Source: Croceitalea sp947503285
GTDB taxonomy: Bacteria; Bacteroidota; Bacteroidia; Flavobacteriales; Flavobacteriaceae
DNA length: 64,000 nucleotides
Assembly (NCBI RefSeq): GCF_036985505.1
Contig: NZ_BTGQ01000001.1
Coordinates: 372,001-436,000 of the forward strand
Direction: 5' to 3'
Positions 36,575 to 45,153 of the stretch are shown piece by piece. The notes below the pieces were generated by a model, which saw only the letters and a list, made by a program, of their open reading frames with translations, was not told the DNA's origin and did no database searches. Numbering within the stretch: the stretch's first letter is position 1; each line of letters opens with the position of its first letter. Both the position numbers and the translations under genes were made by a program.

Positions 36575-37366
36575 TTATTTTTCATCTAGATACTGAATCA
36601 AACGTTTCCTTAATGCTATGCCTTCTTGAAGCAATTCACTGTGTGTACTGTACAATGGTGCCATCAATGCTTGTTTGAGAGTTGATTTATTTGCAAACTC
36701 TTTTACGCTATCAGACTGTGTAGATTCATAAAAAAATGAATTATCAAAGGCGTCCACTTCCATTTTTGCAAAATCTGGCAAACCATCTTGTAGTACAGAA
36801 TTGATATTAAAAAATGGTATCAGGTCAATGCCTGCGCTATATATCACTTTAAGATTGGTTTCCTGAAAGTCCATTACATTTGAAACATTATCATAGTAGG
36901 ATTGAATTTTATTTTTAATGGAATCGTTTAAGATATAATTCAACTTACCTGAAAATTGGATTTGATTAAAAATGATTTGATTAGGCACGAAACTGGCCGA
37001 AAATGAGCCTTCATAAATTTTTTGTTTTAGCAAGGGTTTATTCCGCCTTATCGAATCATTCTTCAATGCGCTTAGAAGTATTCTGTTGGCATCTATGAAA
37101 GTGCTATCTATTTTCGTCACAAATGTTAAACTCTTAATGTCCTCTTCAATATTTTGTATTAAACCCGTAATAAGTATTTTTTCTTCTTTCTTTATTTTTT
37201 CATTTTCACTCCAGTTATTGATTTGAAGCGCGATTAAAATCCCTATTACGACTAGGACAATTTCGCCTATGGCATAAATGAGATATTTACTGAATTTATT
37301 TCCTGCCTTGCCGGCAGGCAGGTCAGAGAGTAGTCTTTGTCTTATTTTTCGGAAAAATTTAATCAT
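36575..37366 (-). CDS. DUF6090-family membrane protein (paralog 4) with in-frame palindrome insertion
   Basis: 263 residues. The N-terminus reads MIKFFRKIRQRLLS, then DLPAGKAGNKFSKY and the conserved YAIGEIVLVVIGILIALQIN helix. Compared with its paralogs it has seven extra residues (LPAGKAG), exactly the 21 bp of the REP-like palindrome at 37302-37322, so the element entered the gene without breaking the frame. The soluble domain (KEEKILITGLIQNIEEDIK onwards) differs from the others. Start 34 bp upstream of the paralog at 35777; probably one operon. Confidence 0.85.
   Translation of the reverse strand: MIKFFRKIRQRLLSDLPAGKAGNKFSKYLIYAIGEIVLVVIGILIALQINNWSENEKIKKEEKILITGLIQNIEEDIKSLTFVTKIDSTFIDANRILLSALKNDSIRRNKPLLKQKIYEGSFSASFVPNQIIFNQIQFSGKLNYILNDSIKNKIQSYYDNVSNVMDFQETNLKVIYSAGIDLIPFFNINSVLQDGLPDFAKMEVDAFDNSFFYESTQSDSVKEFANKSTLKQALMAPLYSTHSELLQEGIALRKRLIQYLDEK
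37302..37322. repeat. REP-like palindrome inserted inside a DUF6090 gene
   Basis: CCTGCC-TTGCCGGCA-GGCAGG, 21 bp, with inner palindrome TGCCGGCA. It encodes LPAGKAG on the minus strand. GC content is about 76 percent against about 35 percent in the surroundings. Confidence 0.85.
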
Positions 37367-37487
37367 TGGTTAGTAGTTTCTGATAATGATGCGCAACCCA
37401 TATTAGATTAAGGATAAACAAATCAGCCACAATCTATAGATAGACAATGAAGCCAAGCATTATGGTTTTAGACAGTTTCAGAAGCTT

Positions 37488-38120
37488 TTATTCTCTATTC
37501 CAACTGATAAATATTTCGGCTATCAACAAAGGAATTGCAAAAGAAACCCATATCGTTGTTGGACCAGTTTCAATAAAATCACCTAAGTTTTCTACAAATG
37601 GCAATCCGTCTAAAAACCGAAATGTTACAAAACCAAAAGTCACTACATAACTTCTTATCATCCAGTCTTTGTGTTGTTGTATTCGTTTCCGTCTTACCGA
37701 GATATATGCCATAGATGCAGTAACTATCCAAGCAAATGCTAGAGCTTGCAAGGCGACTGCCCAAGTCCAATGTATTTTTAAAGCACTTGTCCAAGCTAAA
37801 TAGGTTGAAGATACTGTTGCTACTACAATGGCCATTAGATATATCCTACCAAGCCATCTATGTGTTGTTAAATAGTTGTTTCTAAAGGCTTTCCAGAATT
37901 GAAAAGGCCCAATTACCAAAGCTAAAAACCCTCCTGAAATATGCCCTATTAGAGACCATTTGTAGTTCCACCACCTACCCAAAACTTCTTTGTTAAATCC
38001 AAAATAGGGCAAAGCATCATTTATGATGAATTTTCCCGCTAATACTATCAAGAATACCCAGCCTACTACATATACATAGGATTTGGGTTTGGAAAGCTTA
38101 AAAGTGCTCGATTCTTTCAT
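37488..38120 (-). CDS. DUF2306 membrane protein
   Basis: About 210 residues from ATG 38120 (MKESSTFKLSKPKSYVYVVG); a longer reading to 38201 would overlap the upstream RidA gene and adds no family-like sequence. Six to seven hydrophobic segments with the DUF2306 pattern: HISGGFLALVIGPFQFWKAF, THRWLGRIYLMAIV, and RKRIQQHKDWMIRSYVVTFGFVTFR, with conserved His residues that may hold heme. Function unknown. Downstream of a lipoprotein RidA gene on the same strand. Confidence 0.82.
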   Translation of the reverse strand: MKESSTFKLSKPKSYVYVVGWVFLIVLAGKFIINDALPYFGFNKEVLGRWWNYKWSLIGHISGGFLALVIGPFQFWKAFRNNYLTTHRWLGRIYLMAIVVATVSSTYLAWTSALKIHWTWAVALQALAFAWIVTASMAYISVRRKRIQQHKDWMIRSYVVTFGFVTFRFLDGLPFVENLGDFIETGPTTIWVSFAIPLLIAEIFISWNRE

Positions 38121-38166
38121 TTTTATCGGTTTTAGTTGGTGATAATGGTCTTGTGCGACCGTACTT

Positions 38167-38679
38167 TTATTCAGATTTATGCACCTCAAGCTCAATTTCA
38201 ACCATAAATTCTGGCAATGCCAAGGCCTTTACTTCAAGCCAAGAACCTGTGGGAAATCCGTTTTTGTAAATCTCAGCACGGTAACCAGAAACTTCTAGCA
38301 TTTTTGGCATATTGGTAGTAAAAATGTCTTCCTTTACTACATCATCAAAAGTGCAACCGTAGTGGGTGAGTATCTTTTGCAAATCGGCATAACAGTTTTT
38401 CATCTGTTGTTCCATATCGCCAATAGCGGTTGGATTTCCAGCATCTCCCATGCTGACCGCTCCTGAAATTTTAATGATGTTGCCAATTTTTACGGCGTGT
38501 GAGTAGCCGTAGGCTTTTTCTACTTCGGGGCGTAGTAGGAAGTATTCTGGTTTTATAACGAAAGTTGTTTCGTCCTCAATTTCGGTTTCCTTCTCGGATA
38601 CTTGGTTGCAGCTTGATAGTAAGAATATGGATACCATAAAAACAAGCATTTGTTCCAATGAAATAAAAATTGAATTTTT
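38167..38679 (-). CDS. lipoprotein of the Rid (YjgF/UK114) family
   Basis: About 170 residues from ATG 38679 (MKNSIFISLEQML); 38712 is an alternative. A signal peptide with lipobox LLSSC anchors it to a membrane. The Rid domain (about 50-165) has KIGNIIKISGAVSMGD, QMKNCYADLQKIL, FDDVVKEDIFTTN and a final VEIELEVH. The catalytic Arg of enamine/imine deaminases (normally PxRSxVEV) is absent: the segment reads FPTGSWLEVKAL. So it is unlikely to deaminate 2-aminoacrylate. Rid proteins are usually cytoplasmic; an anchored one is unusual. Confidence 0.85.
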   Translation of the reverse strand, partial: KNSIFISLEQMLVFMVSIFLLSSCNQVSEKETEIEDETTFVIKPEYFLLRPEVEKAYGYSHAVKIGNIIKISGAVSMGDAGNPTAIGDMEQQMKNCYADLQKILTHYGCTFDDVVKEDIFTTNMPKMLEVSGYRAEIYKNGFPTGSWLEVKALALPEFMVEIELEVHKSE

Positions 38680-38831
38680 CATAATAATTGGTAATGAGAC
38701 ACGTAATCTCAAGTATAAATTAACCTCTGCAATTTAAAATGGAGAACTTGATGGGTCAACCACATCTTAATGTGAAATTTGGAGCTATTATTCTGTATAT
38801 TTAGACATTACAACCAATTTAGCCAGTCCTT

Positions 38832-41800
38832 TTGAGTATTATTATTAGACATTTACGAACTCTTTTCGGCTTTGTTATATGTTTTTTTATTGGAAATGCG
38901 CTCGCTCAAAATCCTTCACAAATTGATGTACTGAACACAGACCACGGTCTTCTATTTAGAGACGTGTCTAATATTACGCAAGACAGTACCGGTTTAATGT
39001 ATTTTGGTACGACCCAAGGTCTTAATCGTTACGATGGTACAAATTTTAAGGCCTATACAAGCGATACCAATAATCCCTTTTACATTAAAGAAGACTTCAT
39101 CAAAGCCAATATGGTTTATGAGCCCACCGAGAATGCCTTATGGTTTATGGCCAATGATGAGTTATTTCAATTGCGGTTAACTGAAGATTCCATTATAAAC
39201 TACACCAGAAAACACAACTTAAAAGATAGGGTTCTGGATGTCTTTAAAACAAAAGACAATGCTATATGGGTAGTTACCGATGATTTTTGGGAAGTAAAAA
39301 AGGATAGCTCAAAATTATACCTTCAAAAGTTTGAAAACAATGCCTTTCACGTTATGGCACAGATTAATCGTTATAAACGTGTTTTCAACCAAGTGGCCAT
39401 AGATGCTGATGGTTTTATATGGTGGACAACCACTCGGGGAACCAACAAATATAGTCTTAAAGGCGAGTTGTTAGAGCACATAAAATTAGATACCCATAAT
39501 TGGTCAGGTGATGCGATACACTATGTACCTTCCTTTTTCGATAGCAATAACACCCACTATTATTTTCCAAACTCTACAGGTGGCATTGCCATTTTCGATA
39601 CTAAAACCAAGACTCACAAAACCATACTAAAATCAAATGAAATTTTCAGGCATGCCGTAGAAGATAAGAATAATAATATATGGTTTTCGAGTGATTCCAG
39701 TGTATATAAGATGGATGCTCAGGGCAATTTTACCAATTATGGCAACCTATTAAAAAGCACTTTTGATTTTTCTGTAATCAGTTCTTTATTTGTTGATAAA
39801 ACTGGCTTACTATGGGGAAGTACCGACAATGGCCTCTTCAAAATAAAGACCGAAGAACAACTTTTTAGAACGCTCTTTAAATCTGAAAAGGAAGGTTGGG
39901 GAAACTCCATGCGCGGTATTTTTGAAGCTTTTGAAGGTCGTATATTTTCCTTATGTGAAAATCAGCATAAACTCTGGTACACTACAAAAACGGGAATAAC
40001 CGACACCTTGCCCTTAAAAAATGCTTTAGGAAAGCCTATATCCCTCTTATATGATGCCAATTTCTTGGTAACCGACGAAACTAAAACCAAAGCCTATACT
40101 ACAGCAAATGGTTTAAGCGAAATAGATTTAAAAACAGGGCTTACTACAACGTACAATGCCTTTACATCAAACAACAATGTTAATGGACCTAATAGTTTAC
40201 TTCGGTTAGACAACGGTAAATTGCTCTTTGGCTATACCTTTGAACACTTAACGTTATTTGACCCCAAGTCTAAAAAAAGCAAACCTATTTTCAGCACAAA
40301 GTCGCTTGATTCTAATATCAGGGATATTCGGGTTTTTGAAAAAAGTCGTGACCAAGACCAAGTTTGGTTGGGCACCCGCAATGATGGCGTCATAAAAATT
40401 GACCTTAAAGGCCAAATAGTCACCTCTTACAATCAAAGTACCCTACCAGGGTTCGGTAATTATCAAATTTTGTCCATACTGGAAGATGATGATGGGAGTT
40501 TATGGGTTGGTACTTATGGTGGTGGCCTAAAACATATTTCTGGGGATGGTGAACTTTTAGCACATTATTCAACGGACAATGGTTTACCAAACGACAATGT
40601 GGTAGGTGTTTTAAAAACAGAAAACAATACGTTATTAATAAGTACCTACGATGGCTTGTCTGTTATGGATATGTCGTCTGGGGAATTTCAAAACTTTTAC
40701 GCTGAAGACGGTCTTTCGCATAATGAATTCAATTATTCCTCTTTTTTTAAAAGCAATAACGGTTTGTTTTATTTCGGGGGAATGAATGGTGTGAACGTGT
40801 TTGACCCTAAGGAGCTTGAACAGCCTGTTGAACCACCAGACATACAGTTTTTAGGAATTTCAGGTTATAATAGCAAGACCAAAGACTATTTTGAAACCGA
40901 TTACGCCCAAACCGAATTTTCGGAGCTCGAGATTTCGCCTTATGACCAGTATTTTGAAGTAAATTGGTCACTGCCCAGCTATTTTCAGAATAACAAAAAT
41001 ACTTTTAGCACCCAGTTGGAGGGCTTTGAAGACCGATGGTTTTATCAGGGCAACGCCACATCTATCCGATACAACCAGCTACCGGCAGGCAACTATGTGT
41101 TAAAGGTGAAGGGCACCGATTCTAGCGGCAAAGAGAGTGCTTCGGTGCTGTCCATACCCATTACCGTAAGGCAAATATTTTACAAGCGTTGGTGGTTCAT
41201 TGGGTTGGTCTTATTGGCTCTTTCAGGCATTGTTTATAGTGTTTTTAGGTATCGGCTGCAACAAATATTGGCTATAGAACGGTTACGTACCCAAATATCC
41301 AGCGACCTGCACGATGATGTGGGCTCGATGCTATCGGGCTTGGCGATGCAAACCGAACTTTTGGAGGCAACTGCCAGCGAAAAAGACAAAAAGCGTTTGC
41401 ATAAAATCGGGAATATCAGTCGAAATGCCGTTTCACAAATGCGGGATTTGGTATGGAGCATAGACAGCCGTCGTGAGACCATTGCCCACTTGATTGAACG
41501 TATGCAGGAACTAGCCGAAGAACTCCTGTTGTCCAAAGGCATCACCTTCAACATTAATAGCAAGGGCATCAAAAATCTGGACAAAAAATTGCCCACTCAA
41601 ACCAAGCAGGACATTTTCTTGATTTACAAAGAAGCCATTAACAATGTGGTACGGCACTCTGATGCCACGCAGGTACAAATAAAGATTGTCAATAGCCCCA
41701 AGGGTTGCTCGTTTACCATACAGGATAATGGTAGCAACAAAGAAACCTATAAATCTACTGGTTTTGGCCTTTCAAATATGAAAATGCGTGCCAAAAAATT

Positions 41801-41870
41801 GAAGGGAACCCTGAATTTTCATACCGAAAATGGCTTTAGTGTACAACTGGACTTGCCTTTTCAAATGTGA
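38832..41870 (+). CDS. Reg_prop sensor histidine kinase (LuxR-partner type)
   Basis: 1012 residues. TTG at 38832 is the only near start (in-frame TAG at 38820) and yields a signal peptide ending at NALAQ. A periplasmic pair of Reg_prop propellers (about 30-640; repeats such as GLMYFGTTQGLNRYDG, GSLWVGTYGGGLKHIS) is followed by a Y_Y_Y domain (about 690-770), one membrane helix (about 785-805), a HisKA_3 dimerisation domain with His827 (SSDLHDDVGSML) and an HATPase domain (EAINNVVRHSD, GFGLSNMKMRAKKL). Senses an external ligand, often glycan fragments, and phosphorylates the regulator 56 bp downstream. No SusC/D genes lie nearby, so its target is unknown. Confidence 0.93.
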   Translation: MSIIIRHLRTLFGFVICFFIGNALAQNPSQIDVLNTDHGLLFRDVSNITQDSTGLMYFGTTQGLNRYDGTNFKAYTSDTNNPFYIKEDFIKANMVYEPTENALWFMANDELFQLRLTEDSIINYTRKHNLKDRVLDVFKTKDNAIWVVTDDFWEVKKDSSKLYLQKFENNAFHVMAQINRYKRVFNQVAIDADGFIWWTTTRGTNKYSLKGELLEHIKLDTHNWSGDAIHYVPSFFDSNNTHYYFPNSTGGIAIFDTKTKTHKTILKSNEIFRHAVEDKNNNIWFSSDSSVYKMDAQGNFTNYGNLLKSTFDFSVISSLFVDKTGLLWGSTDNGLFKIKTEEQLFRTLFKSEKEGWGNSMRGIFEAFEGRIFSLCENQHKLWYTTKTGITDTLPLKNALGKPISLLYDANFLVTDETKTKAYTTANGLSEIDLKTGLTTTYNAFTSNNNVNGPNSLLRLDNGKLLFGYTFEHLTLFDPKSKKSKPIFSTKSLDSNIRDIRVFEKSRDQDQVWLGTRNDGVIKIDLKGQIVTSYNQSTLPGFGNYQILSILEDDDGSLWVGTYGGGLKHISGDGELLAHYSTDNGLPNDNVVGVLKTENNTLLISTYDGLSVMDMSSGEFQNFYAEDGLSHNEFNYSSFFKSNNGLFYFGGMNGVNVFDPKELEQPVEPPDIQFLGISGYNSKTKDYFETDYAQTEFSELEISPYDQYFEVNWSLPSYFQNNKNTFSTQLEGFEDRWFYQGNATSIRYNQLPAGNYVLKVKGTDSSGKESASVLSIPITVRQIFYKRWWFIGLVLLALSGIVYSVFRYRLQQILAIERLRTQISSDLHDDVGSMLSGLAMQTELLEATASEKDKKRLHKIGNISRNAVSQMRDLVWSIDSRRETIAHLIERMQELAEELLLSKGITFNINSKGIKNLDKKLPTQTKQDIFLIYKEAINNVVRHSDATQVQIKIVNSPKGCSFTIQDNGSNKETYKSTGFGLSNMKMRAKKLKGTLNFHTENGFSVQLDLPFQM

Positions 41871-41926
41871 TTTTTTCACATTGTTATGTGGTTTATTGAC
41901 GGGTTGCATTTCGTAATTTTATAGTT

Positions 41927-42559
41927 ATGATTTCTCTAGCCCTCATTGAAGACGATTTGTTGATTCAGGAAAGCTTGCGCGACTTTTTTGGGGCACAAGA
42001 GGGTATTGCTGAACTGCAAACGGCTACTTCGGTAGAATGTTTTCTTTCTGATTTTGCAAAAGTGAAAAATCGGTTAGAGCCAGAAATCATTTTATTAGAT
42101 ATCAATTTATTGGGCATTTCGGGTATTGAGGGCATCCCCTTGTTGTTGGATGCATTTTCCGAGGTAGATATTATTATGTTGACCACGTTTGAGGACAATG
42201 ACAAGATTTTCAAAGCGCTTTCGGCTGGGGCTTGTTCGTATTTGTCCAAAAAGACGCCCCTTGCAAAAATACTGGAAGCGGTAGAAGTGGTGTATGCCGG
42301 GGGCTCGTATATGTCGCCCAGCATCGCCCGTAAGGTGGTCAACCGTTTTGCGCCCAGCAAAAAAGTGTCGCAAAAACTCACCAAACGCCAACAAGAAATT
42401 GTTGATGGTATTGTGGCTGGTAAGAGCTATAAAATGATTGCTGACGATTTGTTTGTGTCTTTAGATACCGTACGTAGCCACATAAAAAACATCTACAAGG
42501 CCTTGAACATTAACAGTAAGGCGGAATTAATCAGGAAATCTTATGACAATGAGATTTGA
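41927..42559 (+). CDS. NarL/LuxR-family response regulator
   Basis: 210 residues: receiver (about 1-120) with acidic residues in LIEDDLL, phospho-acceptor Asp in IILLDINLLGISG, TTFED switch and LSKKTPLAKI containing the conserved Lys; and LuxR helix-turn-helix (about 145-205; LTKRQQEIVDGIVAGKSYKMIADDLFVSLDTVRSHIKNIY). All receiver catalytic residues are intact, unlike the regulator at 13790. Surely the partner of the histidine kinase just upstream. Activates promoters when phosphorylated; targets unknown. Confidence 0.93.
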   Translation: MISLALIEDDLLIQESLRDFFGAQEGIAELQTATSVECFLSDFAKVKNRLEPEIILLDINLLGISGIEGIPLLLDAFSEVDIIMLTTFEDNDKIFKALSAGACSYLSKKTPLAKILEAVEVVYAGGSYMSPSIARKVVNRFAPSKKVSQKLTKRQQEIVDGIVAGKSYKMIADDLFVSLDTVRSHIKNIYKALNINSKAELIRKSYDNEI

Positions 42560-42691
42560 TTTATACCATTAAAATTCATAGGTCGTAAATATGTTGTGCG
42601 TTTCTAATTTAGTTAAAGGTTTTACATCAAAATAAGCTCCCTCAAAATAGGAATCCAATAATAACACTTTTAGGTCGATAGATTAATTTAC

Positions 42692-42900
42692 TCAGTAATT
42701 AAAAGCCGTTCCACCCCATTCGCTACATTTCTCAAAAAGCGGTTCACTAAAATAATCTTGAACACAGTAGCTGAAAAAGCGACAGTTTTCGCTTCCAAGA
42801 CCATCACCATACATTTCTTCAGAAAGGTCAAAATTTTCTTGGAACAGACGGCATAATCGGTTATAGCTTCCCTTTTATAATTCATTACCCAATCAAAATT
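42692..42900 (-). pseudogene. frameshifted gene fragment of unknown family
   Basis: On the minus strand, one frame gives WVMNYKREAITDYA (to about 42855); the neighbouring frame continues CRLFQENFDLSEEMYGDG, then ENCRFFSYCVQDYF and CSEWGGTAFNY, with a TGA at 42692-42694. The joined text has strongly protein-like composition (Glu, Phe, Tyr, Cys), much more than either frame alone, so a single-base indel has probably broken a gene of at least 68 codons whose start is also missing (stops upstream). I do not recognise the family. Confidence 0.6.
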
Positions 42901-42937
42901 TTAGGGTGGTTACCGAAAAGGTAACGGCTATGGCGTT

Positions 42938-43173
42938 ATGGGAAGTAAGCGGAAGGAGAAAGAGACGGACTCTGGTTTTACAGTGCTACAAAGTCTATCA
43001 TACAAGATTAAATACAATCAAACACCATTAAATGAAAAGGAAAACGCCCAAGATATAATAAGTAAGCGTTATTAAATGGAATACGATACCAAATAGCATC
43101 AAATCAACCATGGAGAGTTGAACGGATACCGAATGAATTTAAAAATTACTTCGATGTAGTGAAAAATGATTAA
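42938..43173 (+). pseudogene. possible frameshifted gene remnant near tRNA-Ser
   Basis: A 45-codon ORF from ATG 42938 (MGSKRKEKETDSGF, ending NAQDIISKRY at 43075) runs into a second open stretch in another frame (43066-43173) with protein-like text (NQPWRVERIPNEFKNYFDVV). They could be halves of one small gene broken by an indel. Support is compositional only; chance is possible. The remainder of 42560-43200 shows nothing else. Confidence 0.35.
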
Positions 43174-43203
43174 GAAAGCTATGCTTTCCGTCTACAGAAA
43201 ACC

Positions 43204-43234
43204 AAAAAAGCTCCACCTTACGGTGAAGCTTTTT
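43204..43234 (-). terminator. intrinsic terminator after tRNA-Ser
   Basis: Arms AGCTCCACC (43209) and GGTGAAGCT (43222) pair with one G-U on the minus strand, loop TTAC, with A/T runs on both sides. It lies right after the tRNA 3' end. Confidence 0.8.
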
Positions 43235-43238
43235 GATG

Positions 43239-43323
43239 CGGAGAAAGAGGGATTCGAACCCCCGGAGGTGTGACCCTCAACAGTTTTCAAGACTGCCGCA
43301 TTCGACCACTCTGCCATTTCTCC
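43239..43323 (-). tRNA. tRNA-Ser (anticodon TGA)
   Basis: 85 nt on the minus strand. Acceptor stem GGAGAAA (5' end at 43323) pairs with TTTCTCC plus discriminator G; anticodon loop CTTGAAA with anticodon TGA at 43287-43289; the long variable arm (GAGGG-TCACA-CCTC) marks a class II serine tRNA; T arm GGGGG-TTCGAAT-CCCCC. CCA is not encoded. Its 3' side faces the stretch with gene remnants, a usual place for integration. Confidence 0.97.
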
Positions 43324-43404
43324 TAATGCGGGTGCAAATATAATAACCTTTTTTATTCTATGGAACATAAATTTATGTTCTATAGCTGCTTTTTTTAAAA
43401 CAAG

Positions 43405-44514
43405 CTAAAGATTAAGCCACTGTTTGAATTCTGAGGCCCTATTCTTGCTAATGATAATATCTACTTCAGAATTAGGGTTCACTAAGATTTTAAGTTGGTT
43501 ATTACCATACTTGACTATTTTTTCTATTGCTGAAATGGCAATGATGAATTGTCTGTTGGCCCTAAAAAAATAGGTGCTGTCCAAATTGGAAAAAAGTTCA
43601 TCCAAACTTGAATTGGATGTTGAACGTTTTGAATCGATACAGACCACATACGTAATGGTACTTTCCGTGTAAATGTAGGCAATATCGGTAGTAGGCACCG
43701 GCCGTAGTTCATTTCTACGATAGGTAAGTATGCGCCTTTTGGTCGCAACGTCATCTTCAAGGTTTACCTCTGATTTTTCCTCTACTTTCTGCTGGTAGGC
43801 ATTGACGGCACTATTTAACTTTGCCAGATTAACCACTTCATTGGAAAGTTTTAGGTTTTTCGTCTCCAATCTTTTTTCATAAGTACTTCCGATTAGCCTA
43901 ACCGCAACTACCGAAGAAACGATCATAACTAGCCCCATGATGATTAAAATGGTATAAAACTTACTTCTTAAATCACCAATTTGGGCCATGACCATTTGGG
44001 TATTGGCATGTGCGGCAATAATCCAGTCAGAATTCTTGACCGGAAAAAGATATACGACTTCCGATTCTTGTAGTCCATCCTCAAAATCTCGAATACCCCC
44101 GACCTCTTCCTTATCCTGCAATAGGTTATAGAAGTCTTTTGAAGTGAGGTTATCGGATACCGAGGAGACAAAAGACTGTTCGGGGCTAATAATCTCTCCA
44201 ATAATCTTAACATCAGGATGACAGACAATTTTGCCTGACCAATCAAACATGCTTACAAAACCGGTCGTCTGGTCGGTATTCTCAATACTTTCTTGCAAAG
44301 AAATGATTACGGTGTCTTTAAGAATGCCATTGGCCAATTGTGCACCCAATAACGAAGCAACCTCCCTGGCTTCCCTTTTACTGAACTCTAATTGTGTCTC
44401 TAGTACCTTATCTGCACTGAATTTTACGAAATAGCCAACGGCAACGCTTGATATGATTAAAAATATCAAAGTAACCGATAAAAATGTCAACAGATAAAGA
44501 CGGTCTTTTCGCAT
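43405..44514 (-). CDS. membrane one-component regulator: Cache-like sensor plus LytTR DNA-binding domain
   Basis: 369 residues: membrane helix 1 (about 8-30), extracytoplasmic Cache-like sensor (about 35-180; GFVSMFDWSGKIVCHPD, VYLFPVKNSDWIIAAHA), membrane helix 2 (about 187-207), a coiled coil with EKRLETKNLKLSNEVVNLAKL, and a LytTR domain (about 260-365; IAYIYTESTITYVVC, FFRANRQFIIAISAIEKI). It has no receiver or kinase, so the sensor presumably acts directly on DNA from the membrane. Divergent from the cytochrome/YceI operon, with 215 bp between them, making that operon its likely target. Confidence 0.9.
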   Translation of the reverse strand: MRKDRLYLLTFLSVTLIFLIISSVAVGYFVKFSADKVLETQLEFSKREAREVASLLGAQLANGILKDTVIISLQESIENTDQTTGFVSMFDWSGKIVCHPDVKIIGEIISPEQSFVSSVSDNLTSKDFYNLLQDKEEVGGIRDFEDGLQESEVVYLFPVKNSDWIIAAHANTQMVMAQIGDLRSKFYTILIIMGLVMIVSSVVAVRLIGSTYEKRLETKNLKLSNEVVNLAKLNSAVNAYQQKVEEKSEVNLEDDVATKRRILTYRRNELRPVPTTDIAYIYTESTITYVVCIDSKRSTSNSSLDELFSNLDSTYFFRANRQFIIAISAIEKIVKYGNNQLKILVNPNSEVDIIISKNRASEFKQWLNL

Positions 44515-44729
44515 GATGCTTTGTTAAATGCTAAAATAAGAATCTTTAAAAAATATAGTAGGTACGAACGTGCTTTACTCAACTTAAATGGTAAAAGCTT
44601 GAAATTTTCAAGGTCAAATATTCCTTATTAAGCCTAAAAATTCCCTTTCACAAAAGTTAATAGGTTGTATCCCAGACGATATGGGTTCATTTGAATCCTA
44701 ATTAACATAAACACTTAAAACAGAAAAAA

Positions 44730-45122
44730 ATGAAGAGAACTAAGTTGATTATGCTTTTTTTATGCTTCCTGGTCGTCTGTAGCTGTACAAACTACAGCGA
44801 AGATGATTTGATCGGGCTTGACCAAGAACAAGGTAGTGATGATGAAACCGACGATGTTGAAGCAACCGGAATCACCTATGAAAACACGGTGAAGGCCATT
44901 ATTCAAGGTAGTTGTATCGGCTGTCACGACAATCCACCCAGAAACGGAGCCCCGTTTGCACTTGAAAATTTTCAGCAAGTCAGTCAGAGGGCCAATAGCA
45001 TTCTTAGTGCGATGGCGAGGCAAAATGGTGCGGCCGGTGCAATGCCACCTGCTGGGCGATTACCCCAAAATACCATTGACCAGATCCAAGAGTGGATTGA
45101 CAACGGGACTCCAGAAAATTAA
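44730..45122 (+). CDS. c-type cytochrome lipoprotein
   Basis: 130 residues; lipobox around VVCSC (Cys17/19), acidic linker, then a small heme c domain: CIGCH (Cys62, Cys65, His66) with a probable distal Met in AGAMPPAGRLP. The segment VKAIIQGSCIGCHDNPPRNGAPFAL resembles single-heme modules of Bacteroidota that carry electrons in the periplasm. First gene of the plus-strand operon continuing with YceI, OB-fold and DUF5777 genes; 31 bp before the next start. Confidence 0.9.
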   Translation: MKRTKLIMLFLCFLVVCSCTNYSEDDLIGLDQEQGSDDETDDVEATGITYENTVKAIIQGSCIGCHDNPPRNGAPFALENFQQVSQRANSILSAMARQNGAAGAMPPAGRLPQNTIDQIQEWIDNGTPEN

Positions 45123-45153
45123 ATTCCAATCCTAATCCAATAAAGTCAAAAAA

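Noticed and set aside
41080..41098. ACCGGCAGGCAAC in the histidine kinase gene as a third REP-like palindrome
   Set aside because: It has only half of the element, no matching left arm, and encodes the ordinary LPAGNYVLKV segment of Y_Y_Y domains.
38832..42559. Histidine kinase and regulator as part of a polysaccharide utilisation locus
   Set aside because: No SusC, SusD, glycoside hydrolase, lyase or sulfatase gene is present within reach, so the link would be speculation.
42688..42885. 65-codon minus-strand ORF starting MNYKREAITDYA as an intact gene
   Set aside because: After about 13 codons the protein-like text moves to the neighbouring frame; it is better read as part of a frameshifted fragment.
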